DNA of 64,000 bases from Streptomyces sp. ASQP_92 (GCF_025399895.1 NZ_JAODUA010000021.1:39003-103002); one strand, 5' to 3'. Positions 25,974 to 35,123 are shown, counted from the stretch's first letter. Numbers and translations: made by a program. Notes: a model not told the origin generated them from the sequence alone.

Positions 25974-26771
25974 ATGAGAGAAACACCCCGCCCGCAGGGG
26001 ACTGCGGGCGACTCCAGGGCGCAGCATCCCCAGCCTCGCCCTGGCCGTGCCCTCGCGCACACCACTGGGGCCTTCGGCTCCGGAACTCCTCACCGATCGG
26101 ACGGCCGACCGCCCCACACCCCCCGGGGCGAGCGGTACACCGGTCCGGGCGGCCGCCCCGGAACCTCCCCCCCTGTTCCGGGGCGGCCGGCTTTCCTCTG
26201 CGCCGCGCTGCTCTGCGTGTTCGCGGTCATCACCTGGCAGGTCGTCTCGGACGGCCCGCTGCGCCGTCTCGACGAGCGCCTCGATCCCTCGCTCGCCGGC
26301 CACGGCCCGTCCTGGCTCGCCGAGGCCCTCTCCGACCTCGGGTCCATGCCCGTCGCCCTGCCGGTCCTCGCCCTCGCCATCGGCCACGCCCTGTGGCGCG
26401 GGCTGCGCCGGCCGGCCCTGATCGCCGCCGCGACGATGGCGCTGGTGCCGCTGCTTGTGGTGCCGCTCAAGGAGTGGACCGCGCGGCCGGGCCCCTTCGA
26501 CCCCGCGACCGGCTACTACCCCTCGGGGCACACGGCGACGGCGATGGTGGCGTACGGGTGCGCCGCCCTCCTGTTCTCCCCGTCGGTGCGCCACGCCTGG
26601 GTGATGCCCGCCGCCGCGGGGGTGCTGACGGCGGCGACGGGCATCGGTCTGGTGCTGCACGGCTACCACTGGCCCCTGGATGTGCTCGCCAGTTGCTGCC
26701 TGTGCGGGGCGCTCCTGGTGGTCAGCTCCAGGGGTATGCGCCGAAGTTCTTCGAGAACTCTCCGCCGTTGA
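25974..26771 (+). CDS. PAP2 superfamily membrane phosphatase
   Basis: This 265-residue membrane protein carries the PAP2 phosphatase motifs: KEWTARPGP (about 166), PSGHTA (about 183) and HGYHWPLDVLA (about 229). Several membrane helices surround them. Family members dephosphorylate lipid substrates such as phosphatidic acid or undecaprenyl diphosphate at the outer membrane face. The start at ATG 25974 is one of several options; the first 75 residues are low-complexity and not conserved. Its last 50 bp overlap the 3' end of the convergent chitinase gene, so its C-terminal SSRGMRRSSSRTLRR is unusual. Confidence 0.87.
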   Translation: MRETPRPQGTAGDSRAQHPQPRPGRALAHTTGAFGSGTPHRSDGRPPHTPRGERYTGPGGRPGTSPPVPGRPAFLCAALLCVFAVITWQVVSDGPLRRLDERLDPSLAGHGPSWLAEALSDLGSMPVALPVLALAIGHALWRGLRRPALIAAATMALVPLLVVPLKEWTARPGPFDPATGYYPSGHTATAMVAYGCAALLFSPSVRHAWVMPAAAGVLTAATGIGLVLHGYHWPLDVLASCCLCGALLVVSSRGMRRSSSRTLRR

Positions 26772-28536
26772 AGCGGTCCCAGTTGATGGACCAGGTCATC
26801 AGTCCGCGCAGGCCCGGCCAACTGCCGTGGGTCTGGTACGCACCGCAGTTGGCCTTCTTCGTCAGGCAGTCCAGGGTCTTGGTGACCTCGGCCGGACTGG
26901 TCCAGCCGTTGCCCGCCTGGGTGGAGGCGGGCAGGCCGATGGCGACCTGGTCGGGGCGGAGTGCGGGGAACGTCCTGGAGGCGTCGCCCGCGACCGGGAA
27001 GCCGGTGAGCAGCATGTCGGTCATGGCGATGTGGAAGTCCGCCCCGCCCATCGAGTGGTACTGGTTGTCGAGGCCCATGATGGAGCCCGAGTTGTAGTCC
27101 TGGACGTGCAGCAGCGTGAGCGCGTCGCGCAGCGCGTGGATGACCGGAAGGTAGGCGCCGCAGCGGGGGTCCTGGCCGCCCCAGGGGCCCGAGCCGTAGA
27201 ACTGGTGGCCCATCTGCACGAAGAACGTCTCCGGGGCCATCGTCAGGACGAACCGCGAGCCGTACTTGGCCTTGAGGGTCTTCAGGGCGTCGATGAGGTT
27301 GACGACGACGGGCGTCGTCGGGTTCCTGAAGTCGGTGTCGCCGGTGTTGAGGGAGAGCGAGTGGCCCTCGAAGTCGACGTCGAGGCCGTCCAGACCGTAC
27401 TCGTCGATGATCTTCGAGACGGACGAGACGAAGGTGTCGCGGGCGGCGGCGGTGGTGAGCTGGACCTGGCCGTTCTGGCCGCCGATGGAGATCAGCACCT
27501 TCTTGCCCGCGGCCTGCTTGGCCTTGATGGCCGCCTTGAAGTCGGCGAGGGGCTCGACGGTGGGGCACTCGCTGACCGGACATGGTGTGAAGCGGATGTC
27601 CCCGGAGGTCACCGAGGTCGGCTCCCCGAAGGCGAGGTCGATGATGTCCCAGGCGTCGGGGACGTCCGCCATGCGCGTATAGCCCGCGCCGTTGGCGAAG
27701 GAGGCGTGCAGATAGCCGACCAGGGCGTGCCCGGCGGCGGGCGGGTTGGGGCCGCTGGTGGTGCTCGCGCTCACGGTGGCCGACCTGGGCGACTCCCCCG
27801 CGCTGTTGGTGGCGGTGACCTGGAAGGCGTACGAGGTGGCGGGGGCCAGGCCCGTGACCGTGGCCGAAGTCCCGCTCACGGAGGCCACCTTGGCGCCGTC
27901 GCGGTAGACGGAGTAGCCGGTGGCGCCGCTGACGGACGACCAGGCGAGGTTGACGCTGGAGGAGGTGGTGCCGGTGACCGCGAGCCCCGCGGGGGCGGCC
28001 GGTATCGGGACGGGCGCGCCGCCGGGGCCGATCAGGCTCACGTCGTCGGCCTCATAGGCGGGCGTGCCGTACCAGCCGTGGGTGTAGACGGTCACCGAGG
28101 TGGTGGTGGCGCCGGTCTTGAAGCTCGTCCTCAGCTGCTGCCAGGAGGGCGCGGACTGGGTCCAGGTCGACACGTCCGTGGTGCCGGTGCCGGACGCGCC
28201 GAGATAGACATAGCTTCCCTGCACCCAACTGCTCAGCGTGTACGTGGAGTTGGGCTGGACGGCCACGCTCTGGGCGCACTGCGCGTTGTCGCTGCCGGCC
28301 GGGGTGGCCTTCAGGGCGGCGCTGCCGCCGTGCACGGGCGAGGAGACGGCGGCGCCGCTGCCCGCGGTGCAGGTCCAGCCGGCGAGTCCGGATTCGAAGC
28401 CGCCGTTGCGGATGAGGTCGGTGTCGGCGGCGCGCGCCGAGGGCGCCGCGGCGAGGAGTCCGGCCGTGACGAGGGCGGCCGCCGTCAGGGCGGCGCACAG
28501 GGGCGACCGTAGGGCCGGATGTCTGGTGCGGTCCAC
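26722..28536 (-). CDS. Secreted GH18 chitinase with CBM and FnIII domains
   Basis: This 604-residue enzyme hydrolyses chitin outside the cell. It has a signal peptide ending near ARAADTD, then a carbohydrate-binding beta-sandwich (about 45-180, IRNGGFESGLAGW). A fibronectin type III domain (about 190-275) and a GH18 catalytic domain (about 285-604) follow. The catalytic motif DGLDVDFEG is intact, with the acid near residue 390. The start is GTG at 28536, supported by GGAGG 5 bp upstream. A DasR-type operator overlaps its promoter (28580-28608). It converges on the PAP2 gene. Confidence 0.93.
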   Translation of the reverse strand: MDRTRHPALRSPLCAALTAAALVTAGLLAAAPSARAADTDLIRNGGFESGLAGWTCTAGSGAAVSSPVHGGSAALKATPAGSDNAQCAQSVAVQPNSTYTLSSWVQGSYVYLGASGTGTTDVSTWTQSAPSWQQLRTSFKTGATTTSVTVYTHGWYGTPAYEADDVSLIGPGGAPVPIPAAPAGLAVTGTTSSSVNLAWSSVSGATGYSVYRDGAKVASVSGTSATVTGLAPATSYAFQVTATNSAGESPRSATVSASTTSGPNPPAAGHALVGYLHASFANGAGYTRMADVPDAWDIIDLAFGEPTSVTSGDIRFTPCPVSECPTVEPLADFKAAIKAKQAAGKKVLISIGGQNGQVQLTTAAARDTFVSSVSKIIDEYGLDGLDVDFEGHSLSLNTGDTDFRNPTTPVVVNLIDALKTLKAKYGSRFVLTMAPETFFVQMGHQFYGSGPWGGQDPRCGAYLPVIHALRDALTLLHVQDYNSGSIMGLDNQYHSMGGADFHIAMTDMLLTGFPVAGDASRTFPALRPDQVAIGLPASTQAGNGWTSPAEVTKTLDCLTKKANCGAYQTHGSWPGLRGLMTWSINWDRFNGGEFSKNFGAYPWS

Positions 28537-28579
28537 AACTGCCTCCGGGCAAGGGGGTATTGAGACACGAAGCCCGCAC

Positions 28580-28608
28580 AACATGGTCCAGACCAATCGG
28601 CTTGTCAA
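28580..28608 (-). promoter_or_regulatory. Chitinase promoter with DasR-type operator
   Basis: On the minus strand, a perfect -35 TTGACA (28603-28608) is followed 17 bp later by a -10-like CATGTT (28580-28585). The spacer and -10 start carry TGGTCTGGACCA (28584-28595), one base from the DasR consensus core TGGTCTAGACCA. The chitinase GTG lies about 44 bp downstream of the -10. Confidence 0.75.
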
Positions 28609-28633
28609 GGCTTCCGGCAGCCGATCGCTCCGC

Positions 28634-29113
28634 TCAGTCCTCCTCGCCCCGCTCCCGCCTGCTCCCCTCCCGCGCGGCACGGGCCGCCGCCTCGTGCATC
28701 GCCAGCTCCAGAAGGGCGGGGTCGGTGAGGGTGCCCGAGCCGTCCGGCGGCACCAGCCAGCGCACCCCGGCACTTGCCCGGCCGGGGTGGGGCACCACGA
28801 TCCAGGTGCCGCCGCCCACGCCGCGCACCCCGGTGCCGAGCCAGCCCGCCGCGGTGCCGGGCGGCACGAAGAAGCCCAGCCGCGCGTCGCCGGCGTCGGC
28901 GAGCACGGGGCCGGGCCGGTCCACCAGCCGGGCCAGCACATCGAGCGTCGGGTGCCCGAGCGCGCCCGGCAGAATCAGTACGTCCCAGCGCCGGCCGGCC
29001 GGAAGGAGCGCGACCCCGTGGGGGTTGCGCTCCCATTCCCACCGGCAGGCGTCGGGATCCGGCGCCACCGACGCCAGCCATTCCACCGCGCTCCTTGCCC
29101 CCGAGGCAGTCAT
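28634..29113 (-). CDS. Small primase/polymerase-like protein
   Basis: This 159-residue protein resembles the stand-alone proteins annotated in Streptomyces as bifunctional DNA primase/polymerase N-terminal. Visible features include RWEWERNPHGVALLPAGRRWDVLILP, the DAGDARLGFFVPPGTAAGWLG core and the GGGTWIVVPHPG strand, ending in a charged tail. No catalytic triad can be assigned with confidence. GGAGG lies 5 bp upstream of the ATG at 29113, which decides the start. Function unknown; recruitment to replication is not supported by the neighbours. Confidence 0.65.
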   Translation of the reverse strand: MTASGARSAVEWLASVAPDPDACRWEWERNPHGVALLPAGRRWDVLILPGALGHPTLDVLARLVDRPGPVLADAGDARLGFFVPPGTAAGWLGTGVRGVGGGTWIVVPHPGRASAGVRWLVPPDGSGTLTDPALLELAMHEAAARAAREGSRRERGEED

Positions 29114-29247
29114 CGCCGTCCTCCGATCCGAGCCGCTCCACTGGGCACAGCCAGTGCGTCCACGAGCGAGAGCGGTCTCGGGCCGGGGTATGACGCGACT
29201 TCGGCCACCCATCGGTGGTGAACCGGGTCACGGCATGATCCAAAGGG

Positions 29248-29276
29248 GTGCGCCCCCGGCGTGACCGGGGGCGCAC
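29248..29276 (-). terminator. Terminator downstream of the polyamine operon
   Basis: A perfect 12-bp stem (GTGCGCCCCCGG, 29248-29259, with 29265-29276) and 5-nt loop lie 75 bp after the stop codon of the FAD oxidoreductase gene, the last gene of the pot operon. A short T-containing stretch follows on the minus strand. Confidence 0.75.
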
Positions 29277-29350
29277 GAAATGATCAAGCCCTCAACTGTC
29301 GGGGGGCAGTCAACTGCCAGGGGCCGAAGCCCCGTTGGCGGGCCGGGGTC

Positions 29351-30772
29351 TCAACTGTCGAAGCCGAGGCCGATCCGGTCCATCGCCCTGAGCCACAGAT
29401 TGCGCCGGCCGCCCCGCTCGTCGGCGCGGGCCAGCGACCACTTGGTGAGCCCGATGCCCGCCCAGGCCACCGGCTCCGGCGGGAACGGCAGCGGCTTGGT
29501 GCGCACCATCTCCAGTTCGGTGCGCTCGGTGTGCTCCCCCGCCAGCAGGTCGAGCATCACATCGGCGCCGAAGCGGGTCGCCCCCACGCCGAGCCCGGTG
29601 TATCCGGCGGCGTACGCCACCCGGCCGCCGTGGGCGGTGCCGAAGAACGCCGAGAAGCGCGAGCAGGTGTCGATCGCACCGCCCCAGGCGTGGCTGAACC
29701 GCACCCCCTCCAGTTGCGGGAAGCAGTGGAAGAACTGCTCGGCGAGCTTGGCGTAGGTCTCGGGCCGGTCGTCGTACTCGCTGCGCACCTTCCCGCCGTA
29801 GGGATAGACCGCGTCGTAACCGCCCCACAGGATCCGGTTGTCGGCGGACAGCCGGAAGTAGTGGAACTGGTTGGCCGCGTCCCCCAGCCCCTGACGGCGG
29901 CTCCAGCCGATGGAGGCGAGCTGGGCCGCGCTCAGGGGCTCGGTCATCAGCGCGTAGTCGTACACCGGCACCGTGTAGGGGCGCAGCCGCTTGACCAGCG
30001 AGGGGAACACATTGGTGCCGAGCGCGACCTGCTCCGCGCGGATCCTGCCGTACGGGGTGCGCACGCCCATGCCGGCGTCGACCCGGGCCAGCGAGAGCCC
30101 CGGGGTGTGCTCGTAGATCCGTACGCCGAGATCCAGGCAGGCCCGCTTCAGACCCCAGGCGAGCTTGGCGGGGTGGAGCATGGCGACGCCGTCGCGGTCC
30201 CACAGGCCGCCGAGGAAGGTGGGCGAGTCGACCTCGGCGCGCACCTGCTGGGCGTCGAGGAGTTCGAGTCCGCCGAAGCCGAGCCCGCTCGCCTCCTCGT
30301 ACATCTCGTGCAGCTCTTCGAGCTGGTGGGGCTCGGTGGCGACGTCGATCTCGCCGGTCCGCTCGAAGTCGCAGTCGATGCCGTAGCGGGCGACCGCGGC
30401 GCCGATGGCGTCGAGGTTCGCCGCGCCCAGCTCCTCGAGGCGGGCCAGCTCGCCGGGCCAGCGGGCAAGGCCGTTGCCCAGGCCGTGGGTCAGGGAGGCG
30501 GCGCAGAAGCCGCCGTTGCGGCCGGAGGCGGCCCAGCCGATCTCCTTGCCCTCGATGAGGACGACATCGCGGCCCGGCTCGCGCTCCTTGGCGATGAGCG
30601 CGGTCCACAGCCCGCTGTAGCCGCCCCCGACGACGAGGAGGTCGCACCTCTCGTCGCCGGTGAGCGCGGGCAGCGCCTCGGGGCGGCCGGGGTCCTCCAG
30701 CCAGAACGGTACGGGCTTGGCGCCCGCGAGAGATTTCGTTGCCGCACTGCTCATGGCACGGGTCACGGCCAT
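29351..30772 (-). CDS. FAD-dependent oxidoreductase, gamma-glutamylputrescine-oxidase-like
   Basis: This 473-residue DAO-family flavoprotein has the Rossmann FAD motif CDLLVVGGGYSGLWTALIAK and the ribityl-binding GWAASGRNGGFCAASL near residue 85. The C-terminal FAD segment reads YAAGYTGLGVGATRFGADVM. It is closest in style to PuuB-like amine oxidases, which deaminate gamma-glutamylputrescine. Its place as last gene of an operon with PotABCD and an aminobutyraldehyde dehydrogenase supports amine oxidation. The exact substrate is not proven. The gap to potC is 29 bp. Confidence 0.85.
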   Translation of the reverse strand: MAVTRAMSSAATKSLAGAKPVPFWLEDPGRPEALPALTGDERCDLLVVGGGYSGLWTALIAKEREPGRDVVLIEGKEIGWAASGRNGGFCAASLTHGLGNGLARWPGELARLEELGAANLDAIGAAVARYGIDCDFERTGEIDVATEPHQLEELHEMYEEASGLGFGGLELLDAQQVRAEVDSPTFLGGLWDRDGVAMLHPAKLAWGLKRACLDLGVRIYEHTPGLSLARVDAGMGVRTPYGRIRAEQVALGTNVFPSLVKRLRPYTVPVYDYALMTEPLSAAQLASIGWSRRQGLGDAANQFHYFRLSADNRILWGGYDAVYPYGGKVRSEYDDRPETYAKLAEQFFHCFPQLEGVRFSHAWGGAIDTCSRFSAFFGTAHGGRVAYAAGYTGLGVGATRFGADVMLDLLAGEHTERTELEMVRTKPLPFPPEPVAWAGIGLTKWSLARADERGGRRNLWLRAMDRIGLGFDS

Positions 30773-30801
30773 GATTTCAACTCCCTCAGGAACTGCGTGG
30801 G

Positions 30802-31605
30802 TTACGCTTTCGCGCTGTTCTTGCGCCGGGTCGCGATGACTTGTCCGGCGGCGACCACCACGACGGCGATGATGAACATGGCCGTCCCGATGACGTTGAT
30901 CTGCACGGGCGTGCCGCGCTGCGCCGAACCCCACACGAACATGGGGAAGGTCACGGTGGAGCCCGCGTTGAAGTTGGTGATGATGAAGTCGTCGAAGGAG
31001 AGCGCGAAGGCCAGCAGCGCGCCCGCCGCGATACCGGGCGAGGCGATCGGCAGCGTCACCCGCCAGAACGTCTGGACCGGGCCCGCGTAGAGATCGCGCG
31101 CGGCCTCTTCGAGCCGCGGGTCCATGGACATCACCCGGGCCTTGACGGCGGTGACGACGAAGCTGAGGCAGAACATGATGTGGGCGATGAGGATCGTCCA
31201 GAACCCGAGCCGCGCGCCCATGTTGAGGAAGAGCGTCAGCAGGGACGCGGCCATCACGACCTCGGGCATCGCCATCGGCAGGAAGATCAGCGAGTTGATC
31301 GCGCCGCGCGCCCGGAACCGGTAGCGGACCAGGGCGAAGGCGATCATCGTGCCGAGCACGGTCGCGCCGATCGTGGCCCACAGGGCGATCTGGAGCGAGA
31401 GCGAGAGCGAGCCGCACATGTCGGCAACCCCGCACGGGTCCTGCCACGCGTCGGTGGAGAACCGCGTCCAGGAGTAGTTGAAGCGCCCGTTCGGCTTGTT
31501 GAACGAGAACACCATGACGACGGCGTTCGGCAGGATCAGATAGGCGAGCGTCGCGAGCCCCGCGATGACCACGAGGTTGCGGCGCAGCCACTTGAGAACG
31601 GGCAT
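30802..31605 (-). CDS. potC: Spermidine/putrescine ABC transporter permease (PotC-like)
   Basis: This 267-residue permease has about six membrane helices. The cytoplasmic EAA loop reads DPRLEEAARDLYAGPVQTFWRVTLP, the interface with the ATPase. Starting residues PVLKWLRRNLVVIAGLATLAYLILP match PotC-type subunits. Its start codon overlaps the potB stop by one base (TGATG). It is part of the operon potD-potA-potB-potC-oxidase. Substrate assignment is from operon context. Confidence 0.9.
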   Translation of the reverse strand: MPVLKWLRRNLVVIAGLATLAYLILPNAVVMVFSFNKPNGRFNYSWTRFSTDAWQDPCGVADMCGSLSLSLQIALWATIGATVLGTMIAFALVRYRFRARGAINSLIFLPMAMPEVVMAASLLTLFLNMGARLGFWTILIAHIMFCLSFVVTAVKARVMSMDPRLEEAARDLYAGPVQTFWRVTLPIASPGIAAGALLAFALSFDDFIITNFNAGSTVTFPMFVWGSAQRGTPVQINVIGTAMFIIAVVVVAAGQVIATRRKNSAKA

Positions 31606-32519
31606 CAGACCAGATCCTCCGTGCCGGCTCGGCGGATGTAGACGGTGACCATGACCAGGACGATCGCCATCAGGATGAACGAGAGGGCGGCGGCCGTCGG
31701 ATAGTCCAGGACGCGCAGGAACTGCGACTGGATGACGTTGCCGACCATCTTCTGGTCGGTGGAGCCCAGCAGTTCGGCGTTGACGTAGTCACCGCTGGCC
31801 GGGATGAAGGTGAGCAGGGTCCCCGAGACGACGCCCGGCATCGACAGCGGGAAGGTGACCTTGCGGAAGGTGGTGGCCGGGGTCGCGTACAGGTCGCCGG
31901 CCGCCTCGTGCAGCCGGGAGTCGATGCGCTCGAGGGAGGTGTACAGCGGCAGGATCATGAACGGCAGGAAGTTGTAGGTGAGTCCGCACACCACGGCCAT
32001 CGGCGTGGCCAGGACCCGGTTGCCCTCGGTCCAGCCGAGCCAGCTCGTGACGTCCAGGACGTGCAGCGTGCCAAGCGCGTGCACCACGGGCCCGCCGTCG
32101 GCCAGGATCGTCTTCCACGCCAGCGTGCGGATCAGGAAGCTGGTGAAGAACGGCGCGATCACCAGGACCAGGACCAGGTTGCGCCAGCGGCCCGCCTTGA
32201 AGGCGATGAGATACGCCAGCGGATAGCCGAGCAGCAGACACAGCAGGGTCGCCGTGCCCGCGTAGAGCAGCGAGCGGACGAACTGCGGGTAGTACTCCGT
32301 GAAGGCGTCCCAGTACGTCTGGAAGTGCCAGGTGACCTGGAAGCCCTTCTCGAGTGAGCCCGTCTGTACGGAGGTCGAGGCCTGGTACACCATCGGCAGC
32401 GCGAAGAACACGATCAGCCAGAGGATGCCGGGCAGCAGCAGCCAGTACGGGACGAGCCGCTTGCGGGTGGAGGGCTTGCGCACGGGCGGTTCCGCGGGCG
32501 CCTCGGCCAGGGCGGTCAC
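31605..32519 (-). CDS. potB: Spermidine/putrescine ABC transporter permease (PotB-like)
   Basis: This 304-residue membrane permease has six predicted helices and the EAA loop DSRLHEAAGDLYATPATTFRKVTFP. The ending SFILMAIVLVMVTVYIRRAGTEDLV is typical. GTG at 32519 overlaps the potA stop by 4 bp (GTGA), so it is coupled. It forms the transmembrane channel with PotC. Confidence 0.9.
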   Translation of the reverse strand: MTALAEAPAEPPVRKPSTRKRLVPYWLLLPGILWLIVFFALPMVYQASTSVQTGSLEKGFQVTWHFQTYWDAFTEYYPQFVRSLLYAGTATLLCLLLGYPLAYLIAFKAGRWRNLVLVLVIAPFFTSFLIRTLAWKTILADGGPVVHALGTLHVLDVTSWLGWTEGNRVLATPMAVVCGLTYNFLPFMILPLYTSLERIDSRLHEAAGDLYATPATTFRKVTFPLSMPGVVSGTLLTFIPASGDYVNAELLGSTDQKMVGNVIQSQFLRVLDYPTAAALSFILMAIVLVMVTVYIRRAGTEDLV

Positions 32520-33667
32520 GCGGCGTCCTCGACCTTCTCGACGCCCGCGTCGATGGCCTGGTCCGCGTCCAGGCCGAAGGTGTGCGCGGGGTTCCAGTGC
32601 AGGACGACCTCGGCCCCGGGCACGAGCCGGGTGTCGCGCTCGATGTTCTGCTCGTACACCGAAAGGCCGCTGCCCGCCGGGGAGTCGATCAGGTACTGGG
32701 TGGAGACGCCGATGAAGGAGGAGTCGAGGATGCGGCCGGTGACGCGGTTGCGGCCCGCCGCGATGGCGTCCTCGTCGTCGCGGTGGGCGAGCGAGATCTT
32801 CTCGGGGCGTACGCCGACGAGGAGCTTGCCGCCGCTGGTGGTGGGGGCCGAACATCGCCCGCCGGGCAGCCGCAGGGTGGCGCCGCCCGCGCTGACCACC
32901 AGCTCCTCGCCGCCGGCCTCGACGACCTCGGCCTCGATGAGGTTGGAGGTGCCGAGGAAGTTGGCGACGAAGGTGGTCTTCGGGTTCTCGTACAACTCGG
33001 CCGGGGCGCCCAGCTGTTCGACGCGCCCGCCGTTCATCACCGCGACCGTGTCGGCCATCGTCATGGCCTCCTCCTGGTCGTGGGTGACATGCACGAAAGT
33101 GATGCCGACCTCGGTCTGGATGCGCTTGAGTTCGAGCTGCATCTGGCGGCGCAGCTTGAGGTCGAGGGCGCCCAGCGGCTCGTCGAGGAGCAGCACCTGG
33201 GGGTGGTTGATGAGCGCGCGGGCGACCGCGACGCGCTGCTGCTGGCCACCGGAGAGCTGGTGCGGCTTGCGCCGGGCGAAGTCGCCGAGCTGCACGAGCT
33301 CCAGCATGTCGTCGACCTGCTTCTTCACCGACTTGATGCCCCGCCGGCGCAGCCCGAAGGCGATGTTCTCGGTGACGTCCAGGTGCGGGAAGAGGGCGTA
33401 GGACTGGAAGACGGTGTTCACCGGCCGCTTGTAGGGCGGCAGGTCGGTGACGTCCTTGTCGCCGAGGAAGACGGTGCCGGTGGTCGGCTCCTCAAGTCCG
33501 GCGATCATGCGGAGCGTGGTCGTCTTGCCGCAGCCGGACGCGCCGAGCAGGGCGAAGAACGAGCCCTGGGGGACGGTCAGTTCGAGCGGATGGACGGCGG
33601 TGAAGGAGCCGTACGTCTTGCTGATCCCGGTGAGGCGAACGTCGCCGCCGGCGGTGCTGTCAGTCAT
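32516..33667 (-). CDS. potA: Spermidine/putrescine ABC transporter ATPase (PotA-like)
   Basis: This 383-residue ATP-binding subunit has Walker A GASGCGKTTT (about 40), signature LSGGQQQRVAVARAL and Walker B LLLDEPLGALD. A C-terminal TOBE domain of about 120 residues follows, as in PotA/MalK-type ATPases. It energises PotBC uptake. It is coupled to potB and separated from potD by a 121-bp gap holding a module-B repeat, which may let the binding-protein gene be expressed at a higher level. Confidence 0.93.
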   Translation of the reverse strand: MTDSTAGGDVRLTGISKTYGSFTAVHPLELTVPQGSFFALLGASGCGKTTTLRMIAGLEEPTTGTVFLGDKDVTDLPPYKRPVNTVFQSYALFPHLDVTENIAFGLRRRGIKSVKKQVDDMLELVQLGDFARRKPHQLSGGQQQRVAVARALINHPQVLLLDEPLGALDLKLRRQMQLELKRIQTEVGITFVHVTHDQEEAMTMADTVAVMNGGRVEQLGAPAELYENPKTTFVANFLGTSNLIEAEVVEAGGEELVVSAGGATLRLPGGRCSAPTTSGGKLLVGVRPEKISLAHRDDEDAIAAGRNRVTGRILDSSFIGVSTQYLIDSPAGSGLSVYEQNIERDTRLVPGAEVVLHWNPAHTFGLDADQAIDAGVEKVEDAA

Positions 33668-33703
33668 GGGTAGGGTCCCAGGGGGTCGAGAGGACAGAGG
33701 TTA

Positions 33704-33765
33704 GGGGCAAGCGCCCCGAGGGGGGCGGGGAACTGCGCGACCAGCCACGACGCACCCGCAGCCGA
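33704..33765 (+). repeat. Intergenic repeat locus 4 (single module B) in the pot operon
   Basis: A short hairpin GGGGC-AAGC-GCCCC (33704-33717) is followed by one module-B copy (GGGGCGGGGAACTGCGCG, then ACCAGCCACGACGCACCCGC). It sits between potD and potA in the same plus orientation as all other copies. Confidence 0.8.
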
Positions 33766-33788
33766 AAGTCAGCGCACCCGCGGAGCGC

Positions 33789-35072
33789 TCACGCTCCGAT
33801 GAGCTTGGAGAACTTCTGCTCGTACGCCGTCTCCTCGGCCTCGCTGAGCGTGCGGAAGGAGTGGGACTTCGCGGCCATCGCGCGGTCCGGCAGAATCAGT
33901 TCGTTCTGGGCGAGCGCCGGGTCGATCTTCGCGAGTTCCTCGCCGACCCCGTCGACCGGGCACTGGTAGTTGATGAACGCGGCGAGCTTGGCGGCCACCG
34001 GCAGCTCGTAGTAGTAGTCGATCAGCTTCTCCGCGTTGCTCTGGTGCCGGGCCTTCGCCGGGACCAAAAGGTTGTCGCTGGAGGTCATGTAACCGGCCGC
34101 GGGGATCGCGTACTTGATGTCCGGGTTGTCGGCGCGCAGCTGGGTCACGTCGCCGCCCCAGGCGACACAGGCCGCGAGGTCGCCCTTCACCAGGTCCCCG
34201 GTGTAGTCGTTGCCGGTGAAGCGGCGGATCTGCTTGGAGTCGACGCCCTTCTGGAGCCGGCCGATGGCCGCGTCGAAGTCGGCGTCGGTGAACTTCGCGG
34301 GGTCCTTGCCGAGGTCGAGCAGGGTCATCCCGACCGAGTCGCGCATCTCGGACAGGAAGCCGACCCGGCCCTTGAGGCTCGGGTCGTCGAGCAGCTGGGT
34401 GATCGAGTCGACCTTCTTGCCGCCGGTCGCCTTGGCGTTGTAGGCGATGACGGTCGGGATGCCGGTCCAGGGGTAGGAGTAGGCGCGGCCCGGGTCCCAG
34501 TCGGGCATCCGGAACTGGGGCGCCAAGTTGGCGTAGGCGTGCGGCAGATGGGCCGGGTCGAGCTGCTGGGCCCAGCCGAGCCGGATGAGCCGGGCGGCGA
34601 GCCAGTCGGTGAGCACCATGAGGTCGCGCCCGGTGTCCTGGCCGCCCGCGAGCTGGGGCTTGATCTTCCCGAAGAACTCGACGTTGTCGTTGATGTCCTC
34701 GGTGTACTTGACCTGGATCCCGGTGCGGCGGGTGAACTCGTCCAGCGTCGGATGGTGCTTCTTGTCGTCGCTGATGTCCATGTACTGCGTCCAGTTGGAG
34801 AAGTTGACCTCCTTCTCCTGGGCGGAGTGGTCCGCGTTGGACGGCCCGGCGCCGTTCTCCTTGGTGGCCGCCGGGATGCCGCAGGCGCTCAGCGTCGCGA
34901 GGCCGCCGACGGTGAGCGCGCCGATGCCCGAGGCGCGCAGCAGGGAACGGCGGGTCAGGGCGCCCCGTCCGTTGGTCAGGCTGCGCCGGATGGCGGCCAG
35001 TTGGGCCCCGGAGAGGGGGTCCTCTCCCGCTCGAACGGAGGGGAGGCCGTGCTCGGACTCGTACTGCTCCAT
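33789..35072 (-). CDS. potD: Spermidine/putrescine-binding lipoprotein (PotD-like)
   Basis: This 427-residue binding protein carries a twin-arginine signal (TRRSLLRASGIGALTVGGLATLSAC) with a lipobox ending LSAC, so it is likely a Tat-exported lipoprotein. The mature domain has the PotD-like VNFSNWTQYMDIS, KYTEDINDNVEFFGKI, DWLAARLIRLGW and RFTGNDYTGDLVKGDLAACVAWGGDV. The potD-potA-potB-potC order and adjacent aldehyde dehydrogenase support polyamine uptake. Confidence 0.93.
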   Translation of the reverse strand: MEQYESEHGLPSVRAGEDPLSGAQLAAIRRSLTNGRGALTRRSLLRASGIGALTVGGLATLSACGIPAATKENGAGPSNADHSAQEKEVNFSNWTQYMDISDDKKHHPTLDEFTRRTGIQVKYTEDINDNVEFFGKIKPQLAGGQDTGRDLMVLTDWLAARLIRLGWAQQLDPAHLPHAYANLAPQFRMPDWDPGRAYSYPWTGIPTVIAYNAKATGGKKVDSITQLLDDPSLKGRVGFLSEMRDSVGMTLLDLGKDPAKFTDADFDAAIGRLQKGVDSKQIRRFTGNDYTGDLVKGDLAACVAWGGDVTQLRADNPDIKYAIPAAGYMTSSDNLLVPAKARHQSNAEKLIDYYYELPVAAKLAAFINYQCPVDGVGEELAKIDPALAQNELILPDRAMAAKSHSFRTLSEAEETAYEQKFSKLIGA

Positions 35073-35123
35073 GCGCTGTATGCCCTTTCGGGTGGGTTCG
35101 GTGGCCTGGTCGGGCCGCCTCTG

